Shown: positions 32,064 to 42,399, numbered from the stretch's first letter. The stretch is DNA of 64,000 nt from Brevundimonas albigilva (GCF_023503965.1 NZ_CP097298.1:2435001-2499000), one strand, 5' to 3'. Notes: a model not told the origin generated them from the sequence alone. Program-made: numbers and translations.

Positions 32064-32969
32064 TTGAGCTTGCCGGTCATCAACGACCATCACGAACGCA
32101 CCCTCGTCGCGCCGGCGATCATCGCCGGCGTGGGCGTGCACACGGGCCGCCGCGTGCGCCTGGCCGTGCGTCCGGCGCCGGCCGGAACGGGCGTCGTCTT
32201 CGTGCGGACCGACGTGACGGACCGCGACAACCGCATCCCTGTCTCGGGCGAGGCGGTGGTCGATGCGCGCCTGAACACCATGATCGCCAACGGCGACGAC
32301 GTGCGTCTGTCCACCATCGAGCATCTGATGGCGGCCTTCTCGGCGCTGGGCGTGTCCAACGCCGTCGTCGAGGTGGACGGTCCCGAGTTGCCGATCCTGG
32401 ACGGGTCGGCGCGGGATTTCGTCAACCTGCTGGATCGGGCGGGCTTCCGCCGCCAGCCGACGCCGGTGCGCTACATCGAAATCCAGGAGCCGATCCATGT
32501 GGAGGAGGGCGACAAGCACGCCGCGCTCCTGCCCTGCGACCGCTACGAGATGCGCATGGAGATCGACTTCCCGTCGGCCGCCATCGGCAACCAGGTGGTG
32601 GACTTCGTCGTCGACGAGACGACCTTCCGCACCGAGATCATGGCCGCGCGCACCTTCGGCTTCGCCCATGAGGTGGAGGCGCTGCGCCAGGCCGGCCTGG
32701 CGCGCGGCGGCTCGCTGGAGAACGCCGTGGTCATCGACGGCGACGACATCCTGAACCCCGGCGGCCTGCGCATGGAACGCGAGTTCGTGCGGCACAAGGC
32801 GCTGGACGCCATCGGCGACCTGTATGTGCTGGGCGCGCCGATCCTGGGCCGCTACGAGGGCTATAAGGCCGGTCACGCCCTGAACAACAAGCTGGTCCGC
32901 GCCCTGCTGGCCGCGCCGCACGCTTGGCGCGAGGTCGCCCGCGTGCCGGAGATGGCGGAAGCAGGCTGA
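32064..32969 (+). CDS. lpxC: UDP-3-O-acyl-N-acetylglucosamine deacetylase LpxC
   Basis: Zinc deacetylase for the first committed step of lipid A synthesis. GVGVHTGRRVRLAVRPA is the N-terminal domain; STIEHLMAAFSALGV supplies a zinc histidine; ARTFGFAHEVE and HKALDAIGDLYVLG supply the other zinc and catalytic residues; GYKAGHALNNKL holds a late histidine. Translation seems to begin at TTG 32064, preceded by AGAGAG; TTG 32070 is the alternative. The 301-residue length is normal. lpxC commonly follows ftsZ, as here. Confidence 0.95.
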   Translation: MSLPVINDHHERTLVAPAIIAGVGVHTGRRVRLAVRPAPAGTGVVFVRTDVTDRDNRIPVSGEAVVDARLNTMIANGDDVRLSTIEHLMAAFSALGVSNAVVEVDGPELPILDGSARDFVNLLDRAGFRRQPTPVRYIEIQEPIHVEEGDKHAALLPCDRYEMRMEIDFPSAAIGNQVVDFVVDETTFRTEIMAARTFGFAHEVEALRQAGLARGGSLENAVVIDGDDILNPGGLRMEREFVRHKALDAIGDLYVLGAPILGRYEGYKAGHALNNKLVRALLAAPHAWREVARVPEMAEAG

Positions 32970-33016
32970 CAATCGTTCCGCTCATCTCGGCGTTCGCCGG
33001 GATGAGCGGTTTAAAC

Positions 33017-33787
33017 TCAAACCCGGATCACAGAGATCAACCGGCCGAAGTCCGCTTCGCCGCGCTGGAAGGCGCGGCGGTTGGAATAGAAGCGGTCCTC
33101 GTCCGCGCAGGTGTCGTGCCCGGTCCAGACGGCCTGGCGGACGCCGGCCTGCTGCAGCCGCCACAGCACGAAGCCGGGCAGGTCGAACTGGCGCTTGTCG
33201 GCCGTCGCCCCGGGGCGGAAGAAGCGGTCGCTGCCGGGATCATGGTGGGTGAAGCGCGCCTGGAAGTCCTCGCCGACCTCGTAGCTGTCCTGGGCGATGC
33301 AGGGGCCGACGACGGCCAGCATCCGACGCGGCTCGGCGCCCAGCGCCTCCATCGCCGCGACGGCCGAATGGACGACCCCGCCCAGCGCGCCCTTCCAGCC
33401 GGCATGGACGGCGGCGACGATGCGCGTCTCCGGATCGGCCAGCAGCACCGGCGCGCAGTCTGCGGTCAGCACCGAACACAGCACGCCCGGCTCGGCCGTG
33501 ACCACGGCGTCCCCCTCGGGCCGGTCGCCCCGCCACGGCCCCTCGGCCACGCGCGCGACGGCGGAATGGATCTGATAGCAGCCGTTCAGGTGATCCAGGT
33601 CCGCGCCCATCGCCTCGGCCACGCGGCGGCGATTCTCGGTCACGGCGGCCGGGTCGTCCTTGGAGCCGACGCCGGTGTTCAGCCCTTCGTAGAGGCCCGT
33701 CGAGGTTCCGCCCGCGCGGGTGAAGAAGCCGTGGGCGATCCCGGCGGCGCTCAGCAGCGGGTGCGTGACGGGTTCCACCAGGCTCAT
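33017..33787 (-). CDS. pgeF: PgeF / YfiH-type multicopper-like purine nucleoside enzyme
   Basis: Laccase-domain (DUF152/YfiH) protein of 256 residues. The metal-site residues lie in CYQIHSA, SVLTADCAPVLLAD, VAAVHAGWKGALGG and VVGPCIAQDSYEVG. Proteins of this family act as peptidoglycan-editing factors or zinc purine nucleoside phosphorylase/deaminase-like enzymes; which activity applies here is unknown. ATG 33787 overlaps the stop of the upstream methyltransferase as ATGA. It is the last gene of the lgt operon. Confidence 0.88.
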   Translation of the reverse strand: MSLVEPVTHPLLSAAGIAHGFFTRAGGTSTGLYEGLNTGVGSKDDPAAVTENRRRVAEAMGADLDHLNGCYQIHSAVARVAEGPWRGDRPEGDAVVTAEPGVLCSVLTADCAPVLLADPETRIVAAVHAGWKGALGGVVHSAVAAMEALGAEPRRMLAVVGPCIAQDSYEVGEDFQARFTHHDPGSDRFFRPGATADKRQFDLPGFVLWRLQQAGVRQAVWTGHDTCADEDRFYSNRRAFQRGEADFGRLISVIRV

Positions 33788-34857
33788 GCGTCCCACCCCG
33801 GCACGACCAGCGAACGGGGCGAGAAGATCGCGGCGGCCTTGAACAGGGTTCCCATCTGGTCCTCGGCGGTCAGGCGGTTCAGCTGGCGCTCGATCACCGG
33901 CGCGGCGTCGGGCCGTCCCCGTTTCAAGGCTTCGGCGCGGTGTTCGATCCCCAGTCGCCTGAGGAATTCGCCCTGGCCCAGGCATCCGGTCACGTCGGCC
34001 CCGGCGCGGACGGCCGCTTCCAGCACGGTGGGGAAGTCGGCCCATTGGGTCAGATCGGCCTGGCCGGGCGCGTCCAGCGGATCGACCTTGGCGTGGCGGC
34101 GCAGGGCTTGAAGCGTGTCGCCCGCCTCGGGCCGGGCGCGGCCATAGTCGATCAGCAGGGCGGCGCCGGACGCCGCGCGCACCAAGGCCCCCAGGTCCCG
34201 GCCGAAGGCGGCCTGCTGCTCGGAAATCTCGACCACGCCGCCGGGCGCGACCTCGAACGCCGGACGAATGAAGCCGCCCGTGACGGCCGACAGGCCGAAC
34301 ACCAGGTCGTTGTCGTCGGTGACGCCGACGCGCCGCTCGAACCAGCCGTCGTCGGTTCTCATGAACTGGCGCGCCGGCAGACAGTCCAGGACCTCGTTGG
34401 CGATCAGGATCACGGGCGCGTCGGTCTCGACCTGGGTCAGGTCGCGCACCCAGCGCGGGGCGACGTCGGCGCCCGCCAGCGCCCGCGCCTGCAGATCGCG
34501 CAACGGCCCGCTGGGCTCGATCAGGATCAGGTCGACCGCCTCCAGGAAGCCGGGCGCCAGGCGGGCGGCGCGCAGCACGTCGCTCATCAGCGCGCCGTCG
34601 CCGGGCCCGACCTCGACCAGTCGCAGCCGCTCGGGCGCGCCCAGGCGATTCCAGGTCTCCACCGCCCACAGGCCGATCAGTTCGCCGAACATCTGGCTGA
34701 CCAGGGGGGCGGTGATGAAGTCGCCGCCTTCCCCCAGCGCCGGCCGGGTCGCGTAATAGCCGTCCTGCGGGTCGTGCAGGCAGCGCGTCACATAGTCGGC
34801 CACCGTCATCGGCCCGGTCAGGGCGATCTCGCGCGCCAGCCTGGCCTTCAGGCTCAT
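33784..34857 (-). CDS. SAM-dependent methyltransferase of the MidA/NDUFAF7 family
   Basis: A 357-residue class I methyltransferase. [19 protein letters not shown] at the N-terminus, [35 protein letters not shown] (SAM-binding loop) and [13 protein letters not shown] are the family landmarks. The human relative methylates an arginine of complex I; the bacterial substrate is unproven. ATG 34857 overlaps the lgt stop as ATGA, so lgt, this gene and pgeF are coupled. That order is common in alphaproteobacteria. Confidence 0.9.
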   Translation of the reverse strand: MSLKARLAREIALTGPMTVADYVTRCLHDPQDGYYATRPALGEGGDFITAPLVSQMFGELIGLWAVETWNRLGAPERLRLVEVGPGDGALMSDVLRAARLAPGFLEAVDLILIEPSGPLRDLQARALAGADVAPRWVRDLTQVETDAPVILIANEVLDCLPARQFMRTDDGWFERRVGVTDDNDLVFGLSAVTGGFIRPAFEVAPGGVVEISEQQAAFGRDLGALVRAASGAALLIDYGRARPEAGDTLQALRRHAKVDPLDAPGQADLTQWADFPTVLEAAVRAGADVTGCLGQGEFLRRLGIEHRAEALKRGRPDAAPVIERQLNRLTAEDQMGTLFKAAAIFSPRSLVVPGWDA

Positions 34858-35718
34858 GCGACGACGGGCGGGCGGCTCCGGGCCCGCCAGATCAGCCACA
34901 GGCCGACCAGGATCATCGGGATCGACAGCATCATCCCCATGGTCAGGCCCAGCGGGAAGTCCGGCATGCCGTAATCCGGCTCGCGCACATTCTCCAGCAG
35001 GGCGCGGCAGACGCCATAGCCGACCAGGAACAGGCCGGTGACATAGCCCGGCTTCATCAGCAGGCGACCCTTCCAGACGGCGAGCGACAGCAGGCCGAAC
35101 AGGACGATCCCCTCCAGGCCCGCCTCATAGAGCTGGCTGGGATGGGCGGCGCGTCGCCGGCCGGGCAGAAGCCGTACATCGATTGGATGCGGTCGTTGCA
35201 GAAGCGGATGGCCCAGGGAACCGTCGTCTCGCGGCCCCACAGCTCGCCGTTGATGAAGTTGGCCAGCCGGCCGAAGCCCAGGCCGATGGGCACCACTGGG
35301 GCCACTAGGTCGCCGATCCGCAGCATGTCGATCTTCTGCGCGCGCGAGAACAGCACGATGGCCAGGGCCACGCCCAGGAAGCCGCCGTGGAAGCTCATGC
35401 CCCCCGTCCACAGCTGGAACAGCTCGAACCGTTCGCCCAGCGTGTCGCCGGTGAACAGCTGGGCGTACATGACCGGCTTGTAGAACAGCGCGTAGCCCAG
35501 CCGCCCGCCCAGGATGATGCCCAGCACGATCCACAGCACCAGGTCGTCCAGCTGCGCCGGGGTCATCGGCGGACGGCCGCCCCACAGCCGGTCGGTCTTG
35601 ACCAGACGGGTGGCGTACCACCACCCCAGGACGATGCCCGCCACTAGGCCAGGGCGTACCAGCGGATCGGCAACGGCCCCAGATGGATCAGGACCGGATC
35701 GAATTCGGGAAAGGGCAA
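34854..35718 (-). CDS. lgt: Prolipoprotein diacylglyceryl transferase Lgt (two frameshifts)
   Basis: Inner-membrane enzyme that adds diacylglycerol to the lipobox cysteine of prolipoproteins. The N-terminus reads [20 protein letters not shown] from TTG 35718, which has a good GAGGAA site. Frame breaks occur at about 35645 (WYALA, then [10 protein letters not shown]) and 35148-35156 (GDAP, then [12 protein letters not shown]). [11 protein letters not shown] and [14 protein letters not shown] are the signature motifs. Adding one base at each break gives exactly 288 residues, the usual size. This is an essential gene, so sequence error is likely. Confidence 0.92.
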
Positions 35719-35819
35719 GGCGGTTCCTCGAAGGGTTCAACGACGCCGCTTTAGCAAGCGCGGCCGCCTTCGTCGCGTGCGAAGGTGACGTCCTCGGGGC
35801 GGACGGCTAGGCTGGCGTC

Positions 35820-37114
35820 ATGTCGCGCCCCGAGAACGAGCCCCAGGCTCCCGCCGCCCGCTGGTCCCTGATCGGACCGGGCATCGTCGTCGCCGCCACC
35901 GGCGTCGGGGCGGGGGACCTGGTCGCCACCCTGATCGCGGGCTCCCGCTTCGGCTACGCCCTGCTGTGGGCGGCGGTCGCCGGCACGGTCATCAAGATCG
36001 CCCTGGCCGAGGGGGTGGGGCGCTGGACCCTGGCCAGCGGGCGGACCATCTTCGACGGCTGGTCCTCGCTGGGCGGCGGCTGGTTCGGGGGGCGGCTGAA
36101 CTGGGCGGGCCTCTATTTCGGCCTCTATGTCGTCGTCTGGGGCTTCGTTTACGGCGCGGCCGCGATGACGGCGGCCGCCCTGCCGCTGGCCGCCCTGTTC
36201 GGCGGTGATCTGAAGGCCTGGGGCGTGGCCAGCGGGGTGGCGGGCCTGGGCCTGGTGTGGATGGGCGGTTACGGCCTGTTCGAAAAGGTGATGACCGCCC
36301 TGGTCGGCGTCATGTTCGTCACCGTGGTCGGCCTGGCCGTCATCGTGGCGCCCGACCTGCCGGCGCTGGCGACCGGCCTGTGGCCCCGCCTGCCTGAAGG
36401 GTCCGTCTTCTACACCCTGGGCCTGATCGGCGGGGTCGGGGGCACCATCACCATGGCCGCCTACGGCTATTGGGCCAACGCCAAGGGCTGGCGCGGTCCG
36501 GGCTGGATGCGGGTCATGCGGCTGGACAACGGCGTGGCCTATGTCGTCACCGGCGTCTTCGTCATCGCCATGATGATCGTCGGGGCCGAACTGCTCCATT
36601 CCGCCGGCATCGCGCTCAGCAGCGGCGACCGGGGGCTGCTGGACCTGGATCAGGTCCTGCGCGACCGCTTCGGTCGGCCGATCTCCATCCTGTTCCTGGT
36701 CGGCTTCTGGGCCGCCACCTTCTCCAGCCTGATAGGCGTGTGGCAGGGCGTCAGCCTGATGTTCGCCGACTTCTACGGCCATGTCGCGGGCCGCTCGCGC
36801 GGGCTGGAGCACGGAATCAAGGGGACGGCCCCGTGGAAAGGACCTGGCCGTTCCGCGCCTACGCCCTGTGGCTGACCTTCCCGCCGATCGTCCTGCTGTT
36901 CATGGACCGGCCCTTCGGCCTGATCGTCGCCTATGGGGTGCTGGGCAGCCTGTTCATGCCCTTCCTGGCGGGGACGCTGATCTGGCTGCTGAACAGCGAC
37001 AGAACGCCGCGCGCGTGGCGCAACGGCTGGCTGTCGAATCTGCTTCTGGGCGCGGCGGCGCTGCTGTTCGCGGCGCTGGCTGGCAACGAACTGGTCGGCC
37101 TGATCCGCCCCTGA
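35820..37114 (+). CDS. Nramp-family divalent metal transporter (frameshifted)
   Basis: Polytopic inner-membrane protein of about 431 residues with around eleven hydrophobic segments. The N-terminal GPGIVVAATGVGAGDLVATLIAG has the unwound first helix, but the DPGN of classical Nramp is replaced by GVGAGD, as in atypical Nramp-like proteins. GGTITMAAYGYWA is the other substrate-helix region (helix 6). A frame break at 36821-36828 (a GGGG run) separates GIKG from DGPVERTWPFRAYALWL. Substrate could be manganese, iron or magnesium; not resolvable. It is divergent from lgt. Confidence 0.8.
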
Positions 37115-37207
37115 ACGGTCAGGACGTGGAGGCAGCGTCACAATGGCCTCTACGAACCGTCACCGTTCCCCGCTAGGCAGCGTTCGATCGACCTCGGGGG
37201 AAGCAGC

Positions 37208-38638
37208 ATGAAGACCTTCGTCGCGGCCTTGATGGGCGCCGTCGCACTGTCGGCCGGTCCGGCCCTGGCCCAGGTGACGGCGCCGCCGGACCCCGATCCC
37301 GCGCCGCCGCCGGCCCATGCGCCGAACGGACGCTGGGCGGCCAGGGGCTGGGCCGACCGCATCGTGCTGAGCCCCGCCGCCGACGCCGCGCGCGGCGCGG
37401 CCGTGGCCTGGCGCACCGATGTCCGCCAGACCTCGGCCGAGGCCCAGATCGCCGAGGAGATCGACGGCCCGCTGCTGGGCTTTTTCGCCCGCACCGTCGC
37501 CGGGACGACCGCCCCGATCCAGAACGAGAACGGCCAGGCGCTGTATCACCAGGTCCGCTTCGAGGATCTGCAGCCCGCCACACGCTACGTCTATCGCGTC
37601 CGCGCCGCCGACGGCTGGAGCGAATGGCTGCCGTTTCGCACGGCCGCGGCGGACTTCGCGCCGTTCCGCTTCATCTATCTGGGCGACACCCAGAACGACA
37701 TCCTGGAAATCGGCTCGCGGGTGATCCGCTCGGCGCTGAAGGAGGCGGGACCGGCCGCCCTGGTCGTCCACGCCGGCGACCTGGTGGCCCAGCGCGAGAC
37801 AAAGGTCCACGACGACGAATGGGGCGAATGGACCGAGGCCGGCGGCCGCGCCTTCGCCATGACGCCGCAGCTGCCGGCGCCGGGCAATCACGAATACGTC
37901 GACCACATCCTGCCGGACGGCACGGAGTCGCGCCTGTTGGGGCCGCACTGGCCGCTGCAGTTCGCCCTGCCGGCCAATGGCGCGCCGGGCGCCGAGCAGA
38001 CCAGTTATTTCGTCGACTATCAGGGCGTGCGGTTCATCGTGCTGGACGGCACCGCCGCCATCGACCTGGGCGCCTCCGAGAGCCAGACCCGCTGGCTGGA
38101 CCAGACGCTGGCCTCCAGCCCCGCGCGCTGGAACGTGGCCCTGTTCCACCAGCCGATCTACACCTGCGCCCGGCCCGAGGACACCGAGGAGTTGAAGACG
38201 GCCTGGAAGCCGATCTTCGACGCGCGCCGCATCGACCTGGTGCTGCAGGGGCACGACCACTGCTACGGTCGGGTCTCCGACCCGGCCGGCGCCGAGGCCT
38301 CGCGCGCCAACAGCGACGCCGGGCGGCCGCAGGGGCCGGTCTATGTCGTCTCGGTCACGGGCTCGAAGATGTACGGTCTGAACGACCGCGCGGATGCGCA
38401 GCCGGTCCGCGCCGCCGAGAACACCGAGCTGTACCAGCTGGTCGATGTCGAGGCGGATCGCCTGAATTTCCGCGCCTTCACCGCCACGGGGCGGCTGTAT
38501 GACGCCTTCACCCTGGTCAAGGGCGAGGACGGTCTGAACCGGCTGATTGAGACGGAGGAGACCCTGCTGGCTGCCCGTCGTTGCGACGGCGAGGCCGGAC
38601 CAGACGACCGTCCCTGCACGGCCGAGATCAAGGACTGA
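37208..38638 (+). CDS. Secreted metallophosphatase, purple acid phosphatase-like
   Basis: A 476-residue exported protein. The signal peptide is MKTFVAALMGAVALSAGPALA. A fibronectin-like N-terminal domain (residues 50-150, with YHQVRFEDLQPATRYVYRV) is followed by a calcineurin-like fold with YLGDTQND, VVHAGDLV, PAPGNHEYV, NVALFHQPIYT and LVLQGHDHCYGR, which carry the dinuclear metal ligands. The probable role is release of phosphate from organic phosphates in the periplasm. The ATG has GGGGGAAGC just upstream. It stands alone between the transporter and fabD. Confidence 0.87.
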   Translation: MKTFVAALMGAVALSAGPALAQVTAPPDPDPAPPPAHAPNGRWAARGWADRIVLSPAADAARGAAVAWRTDVRQTSAEAQIAEEIDGPLLGFFARTVAGTTAPIQNENGQALYHQVRFEDLQPATRYVYRVRAADGWSEWLPFRTAAADFAPFRFIYLGDTQNDILEIGSRVIRSALKEAGPAALVVHAGDLVAQRETKVHDDEWGEWTEAGGRAFAMTPQLPAPGNHEYVDHILPDGTESRLLGPHWPLQFALPANGAPGAEQTSYFVDYQGVRFIVLDGTAAIDLGASESQTRWLDQTLASSPARWNVALFHQPIYTCARPEDTEELKTAWKPIFDARRIDLVLQGHDHCYGRVSDPAGAEASRANSDAGRPQGPVYVVSVTGSKMYGLNDRADAQPVRAAENTELYQLVDVEADRLNFRAFTATGRLYDAFTLVKGEDGLNRLIETEETLLAARRCDGEAGPDDRPCTAEIKD

Positions 38639-38741
38639 TCGGGGGCGTGTTTTCGGCCTGTTTTCGGTCTGGCTTGCCGTAGGGGAGGCTTTCGCCTACC
38701 CCTCCCGGCTCGATTCCAGGACGATGACGGACGAAACGCCC

Positions 38742-39686
38742 ATGACGCTCGCGCTTCTTTTCCCCGGACAGGGCAGCCAGGCCGTCGGCATGGGCGCGCC
38801 GCTGGCCGACGCCTTCCAGTCCGCCCGCGACGTCTTCGCCGAGGTCGACGAGGCCCTGGGCCAGAAGCTGTCGGTCCTGATGCGCGAGGGGCCGGAGGAC
38901 CAGCTGACCCTGACCGAGAACGCCCAGCCGGCCCTGATGGCCGTGTCCCTGGCCGTGATCCGGGTGCTGAAGGCCGAGTTCGGCGTGGACGTGGCCCAGG
39001 CGGCCTTCGTCGCCGGGCATTCGCTGGGCGAATATTCGGCCCTGGCGGCGGCGGGCGCGCTGAGCGTGCCGGACACCGCGCGCCTGCTGAAGCTGCGCGG
39101 CCAGGCCATGCAGCGCGCCGTCCCGGTGGGCAGGGGGGCGATGGCCTCGCTGATCGGACCCAGGACCGACCTGGCCCTGGCCGAGGCCGCCGCCGCGGCG
39201 GGCGCCGAGGTCGGCGTCTGCGTCGTCGCCAATGACAACAACGCCGGCAACATCGTCATCTCGGGCGACAAGGCGGCGGTGGACCGCGCCATCGAAAAGG
39301 CCAAGGAACTGGGCGCGCGGGCGATCCCGCTGAACGTCTCGGCGCCGTTCCACTGTCCGCTGATGCAGCCGGCCGCCGACGAGATGGCCCAGGCCCTGGC
39401 CTCGGCCGCCATCCTGGCGCCGGCCGTGCCGGTGGTGGCCAATGTCACCGCCCGCCCGGAGACCGACCCGGAGACCCTCCGCCGCCTGCTGGTTGAACAG
39501 GTCACCGGCCGGGTGCGCTGGCGCGAGAGCATGGAATGGATGGCGGGTGAGGGCGGCGTGACGCGCTTCGTCGAGGTCGGCTCGGGCAAGGTGCTGACCG
39601 GCATGGCCAAGCGGATCGCGCCGGAGGCCGAAAGCCTGCCGCTGAACACGCCGGAAGACCTGGAAGCGTTCGCGAAGGGCCTCTGA
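38742..39686 (+). CDS. fabD: Malonyl-CoA:ACP transacylase FabD
   Basis: Loads malonate onto acyl carrier protein to start each fatty-acid extension. LLFPGQGSQAVGMG at the N-terminus, GHSLGEYSALAAAGAL with the nucleophilic serine, and PFHCPLMQPA with the catalytic histidine are present. ATG 38742 gives the normal N-terminus (MTLALLFPGQG); ATG 38724 would add six residues. At 314 residues it is of standard length. It heads the fab gene set and is followed by a family-A repeat. Confidence 0.95.
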   Translation: MTLALLFPGQGSQAVGMGAPLADAFQSARDVFAEVDEALGQKLSVLMREGPEDQLTLTENAQPALMAVSLAVIRVLKAEFGVDVAQAAFVAGHSLGEYSALAAAGALSVPDTARLLKLRGQAMQRAVPVGRGAMASLIGPRTDLALAEAAAAAGAEVGVCVVANDNNAGNIVISGDKAAVDRAIEKAKELGARAIPLNVSAPFHCPLMQPAADEMAQALASAAILAPAVPVVANVTARPETDPETLRRLLVEQVTGRVRWRESMEWMAGEGGVTRFVEVGSGKVLTGMAKRIAPEAESLPLNTPEDLEAFAKGL

Positions 39687-39698
39687 TCGCCCGATCGC

Positions 39699-39819
39699 CG
39701 TCATCCTCGGGCTTGACCCGAGGATCGGACCATCCGCACTTCGGCGTTAGAGAGCGAGCGCCATCATCGACATCGGCGCCGCACGGCGCCTGATCCTCGG
39801 GTCAAGCCCGAGGATGACG
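39699..39819. repeat. Paired family A palindromes between fabD and fabG
   Basis: The left arm runs from CGTCATCCTCGGG to CCCGAGGATC (39699-39726) and the right arm is its exact inverse (39792-39819). The 65 bases between them are unpaired. The right arm ends 17 bases before the fabG ATG, next to its AGGAGA ribosome site. Confidence 0.85.
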
Positions 39820-39836
39820 GAACAGGAGAGACACGG

Positions 39837-40577
39837 ATGTTCAATCTCGCAGGCAAGACTGCGCTGGTGACGGGCGCGACGGGCGGCATCGGCGGGGCGA
39901 TCGCGCGGGCGCTGCACGCCCAGGGCGCGACCGTGGTGCTGTCGGGCACGCGTGAGGCGGTGCTGGCGGACCTGGCCAGGGAACTGGGCGAGCGGGCGCA
40001 TTTCGCCACGGCCAACCTGTCGGACGGCGAGTCGGTCGACAATCTGGTCAATGCGGCGGAAACGGCGGCGGGCGCGCCGCTGGACATCCTGGTGGCCAAT
40101 GCGGGCGTCACCAAGGACGGCCTGCTGATGCGGATGAAGGACGAGGACTTCGAGCACGTGCTCAAGGTCAATCTGGAAAGCTATTTCCGCCTGACCCGCG
40201 CGGCGGTGAAGGGCATGATGAAGCGCCGCGCCGGCCGCATCATCGGCGTGACCTCGGTGGTCGGCGTGACCGGCAACCCCGGCCAGACCAACTATTCGGC
40301 GTCCAAGGCCGGCATGATCGGCTTTTCCAAGTCGCTGGCCCAGGAGGTCGGCTCGCGCGGGATCACCGTCAACTGCATCGCGCCGGGCTTCATCGCCAGC
40401 CCCATGACGGACGTGCTGAACGAGCAGCAGCGCGAGACCATCCTGGCCCGGATCCCCGCCGGTCGCCTGGGTTCGGGCGACGAGATCGCCGCCGCCGCCG
40501 TCTATCTGTGTTCGGACGAGGCCGCCTATGTCACGGGCCAGACCTTGCACGTCAACGGCGGCATGGCGATGATCTGA
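39837..40577 (+). CDS. fabG: 3-oxoacyl-ACP reductase FabG
   Basis: Short-chain dehydrogenase of 246 residues that reduces 3-oxoacyl-ACP with NADPH. TGATGGIGGAIARAL is the cofactor loop, VANAGVTKDGLLMRM the NAG motif, and NYSASKAGMIGFSKSLA holds the catalytic Tyr and Lys, with the Ser in GVTSVVGVTGN. The C-terminal GQTLHVNGGMAMI is typical. AGGAGA lies 8 bases before the ATG. Confidence 0.95.
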   Translation: MFNLAGKTALVTGATGGIGGAIARALHAQGATVVLSGTREAVLADLARELGERAHFATANLSDGESVDNLVNAAETAAGAPLDILVANAGVTKDGLLMRMKDEDFEHVLKVNLESYFRLTRAAVKGMMKRRAGRIIGVTSVVGVTGNPGQTNYSASKAGMIGFSKSLAQEVGSRGITVNCIAPGFIASPMTDVLNEQQRETILARIPAGRLGSGDEIAAAAVYLCSDEAAYVTGQTLHVNGGMAMI

Positions 40578-40669
40578 CCGCGATCACGACACGCAACAGA
40601 CTATTTCCCGCCCCGACGGCTGTGCTAAAGGGCGGTATGCATTGGCGGTTCGATCCCTTTGGGCTTGCG

Positions 40670-40700
40670 TCGCCGGCGCTGCCGTGAGACGGCGATTTTT
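40670..40700 (+). terminator. Weak hairpin with T-run between fabG and acpP
   Basis: TCGCCG, a 14-base loop and CGGCGA are followed by TTTTT. The stem is short, so this may only attenuate transcription. The 171-base gap to acpP otherwise shows no clear gene. Confidence 0.35.
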
Positions 40701-40748
40701 GATGAGACCCCGCCTCTACGGCGCATTTAAACAGGCAGAGAGACACTC

Positions 40749-40988
40749 ATGTCCGACACCCTCGAGCGCGTTCGCAAGATCGTCATCGACCACCTGGACG
40801 CCGATCCGGACAAGGTCACGGAAAAGGCCAGCTTCATCGACGACCTGGGCGCCGACTCGCTCGACAACGTCGAGCTGGTGATGGCCTTCGAAGAAGAATT
40901 CGACATCGAAATCCCCGACGACGCCGCCGAACACATCCAGACGGTCGGCGACGCCGTGAAGTACATCGACGAAAAGTCGGCCGGCTGA
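40749..40988 (+). CDS. acpP: Acyl carrier protein AcpP
   Basis: A 79-residue acidic four-helix protein that carries growing acyl chains. The serine that receives 4-phosphopantetheine is in the motif [18 protein letters not shown]. The product is full length, with no frameshift. GGCAGAGAG precedes the ATG. A strong terminator-like hairpin follows, so acpP can be expressed at a high level apart from fabF. Confidence 0.97.
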   Translation: MSDTLERVRKIVIDHLDADPDKVTEKASFIDDLGADSLDNVELVMAFEEEFDIEIPDDAAEHIQTVGDAVKYIDEKSAG

Positions 40989-41015
40989 TTTCAGCCGCCG
41001 ATCGGCGATAGTCAG

Positions 41016-41061
41016 GGCCGCCCGGCGCTCCTAGCGGAGACGCCCGGCGGCCTTTACTGTT
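41016..41061 (+). terminator. Terminator after acpP
   Basis: GGCCGCCCGGCG pairs with CGCCCGGCGGCC with one mismatch, and the loop contains CTCC-TAGC-GGAG as an inner stem. TTTACTGTTT follows. This is a likely rho-independent terminator for the abundant acpP transcript. Confidence 0.75.
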
Positions 41062-41068
41062 TCTGACC

Positions 41069-41093
41069 CGCGAATCCGGCTTCGGGATTCGCG
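41069..41093 (+). promoter_or_regulatory. Hairpin with a GANTC site in each arm, upstream of fabF
   Basis: CGCGAATCC-GGCTTCG-GGATTCGCG is a perfect 9-base stem. Both arms contain a CcrM target (GAATC and GATTC). It lies 31 bases before the fabF ATG, in the promoter or leader. Regulation by methylation is an inference from the sites. Confidence 0.4.
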
Positions 41094-41124
41094 ATGAAGC
41101 GATAAGAGCGAAGGAGCGAACGCC

Positions 41125-42398
41125 ATGCGCCGCGTCGTGTGACAGGAATCGGCCTGCTGACCCCCCTGGGCTGGGGCGTCGAAAAGAGCTGGAAGGGCAT
41201 CGTCGAGGGGCGTTCGGGCATCGGTCCGATCACCGCCTTCGACACCGAGGGCTACGCCTGCACCATCGCCGGGGAGGTGCCCAGCGTGGACGGCCGCGGC
41301 GGCGGCGGCGAGGGCGACTTCGACCCCGACCAGATCATGTCGGCCAAGGACAGGAAGCGCGTCGACGACTTCATCCTATACGCCATCGCGGCGGCCGACG
41401 AGGCCCTGCACGACGCGAACTGGAAACCCGAGACCAACGAGGCGCGCGAGCGCACGGGCGTCATGGTCGGCGCCGGCATCGGCGGCCTGGGCCCCATCGC
41501 CGACACCGCCATCATCCTGAAGGAGCAGGGTCCGCGCCGCGTCAGCCCCTTCTTCATTCCCAGCGCCCTGATCAACCTGGCCGGCGGCCAGATCTCGATC
41601 CGCCACGGCCTGAAGGGGCCCAACCACGCGGTCGTCACCGCCTGCGCCACCGGCGCCCACGCCATCGGCGACGCGGCGCGGATGATCGCCCTGGACGACG
41701 CCGACGTCATGGTGTGCGGCGGGGCGGAAAGCTCCATCGTGCCCATTGGCATCGCGGGCTTTCTGGCCTGCAAGGCCCTGTGCACCGCCTATAACGACAC
41801 GCCCGAGGCGGCCTCGCGCCCCTACGACCGGGGCCACGCCGGCTTCGTCATGGGCGAGGGCGCGGGAATCTTCGTGCTGGAGGAATACGAGCACGCCAAG
41901 GCGCGCGGCGCGACCATCTACGCCGAGGTCGTCGGCTATGGCATGAGCGGCGACGCCTATCACATCACCGCCCCGTCCGAGGACGGCGAGGGCGGCGAGC
42001 GGGCCATGAAGGCGGCGCTGAAGCGCGCCGGGCTGCAACCCTCCGACCTCGACTACGTCAACGCCCACGGCACCTCGACGATGGCCGACTGGATCGAGCT
42101 GAAGGCCATCGAGCGGCTGGTCGGCGACCACGCCAAGGATCTGGCCGTCTCCTCGACCAAGTCGATGACCGGCCACCTGCTGGGCGCGGCCGGCGCCATC
42201 GAGGCGGCCTTCTGCGTCCTGGCCATCCGCGACCAGATCGCCCCGCCGACCATCAACCTGGACGACCCGGAGCACGAGACGGCGATCGACCTGGTCCCGC
42301 ACAAGGGCAAGCCGATGAAGATCGACGTGGCCATGTCCAACAGCTTCGGCTTCGGCGGCACCAACGCCTCGGTGATCTTCAAGAAGGTCGTGGACTGA
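41125..42398 (+). CDS. fabF: 3-oxoacyl-ACP synthase II FabF (frameshift at start)
   Basis: Condensing enzyme that lengthens acyl-ACP. The active-site Cys-His-His set lies in VVTACATGAHAIG, VNAHGTSTMADW and TKSMTGHLLGAAGA; NSFGFGGTNAS closes the protein. The natural start ATG 41125 has GGAG upstream and gives MRRVV, but the frame then meets TGA; the main frame reads VTGIGLLTPLG from 41139. One added G at 41137-41139 gives the usual MRRVVVTGIG. I therefore call it one gene with a miscalled base. It is followed directly by mltG. Confidence 0.93.
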
Positions 42399-42399
42399 G

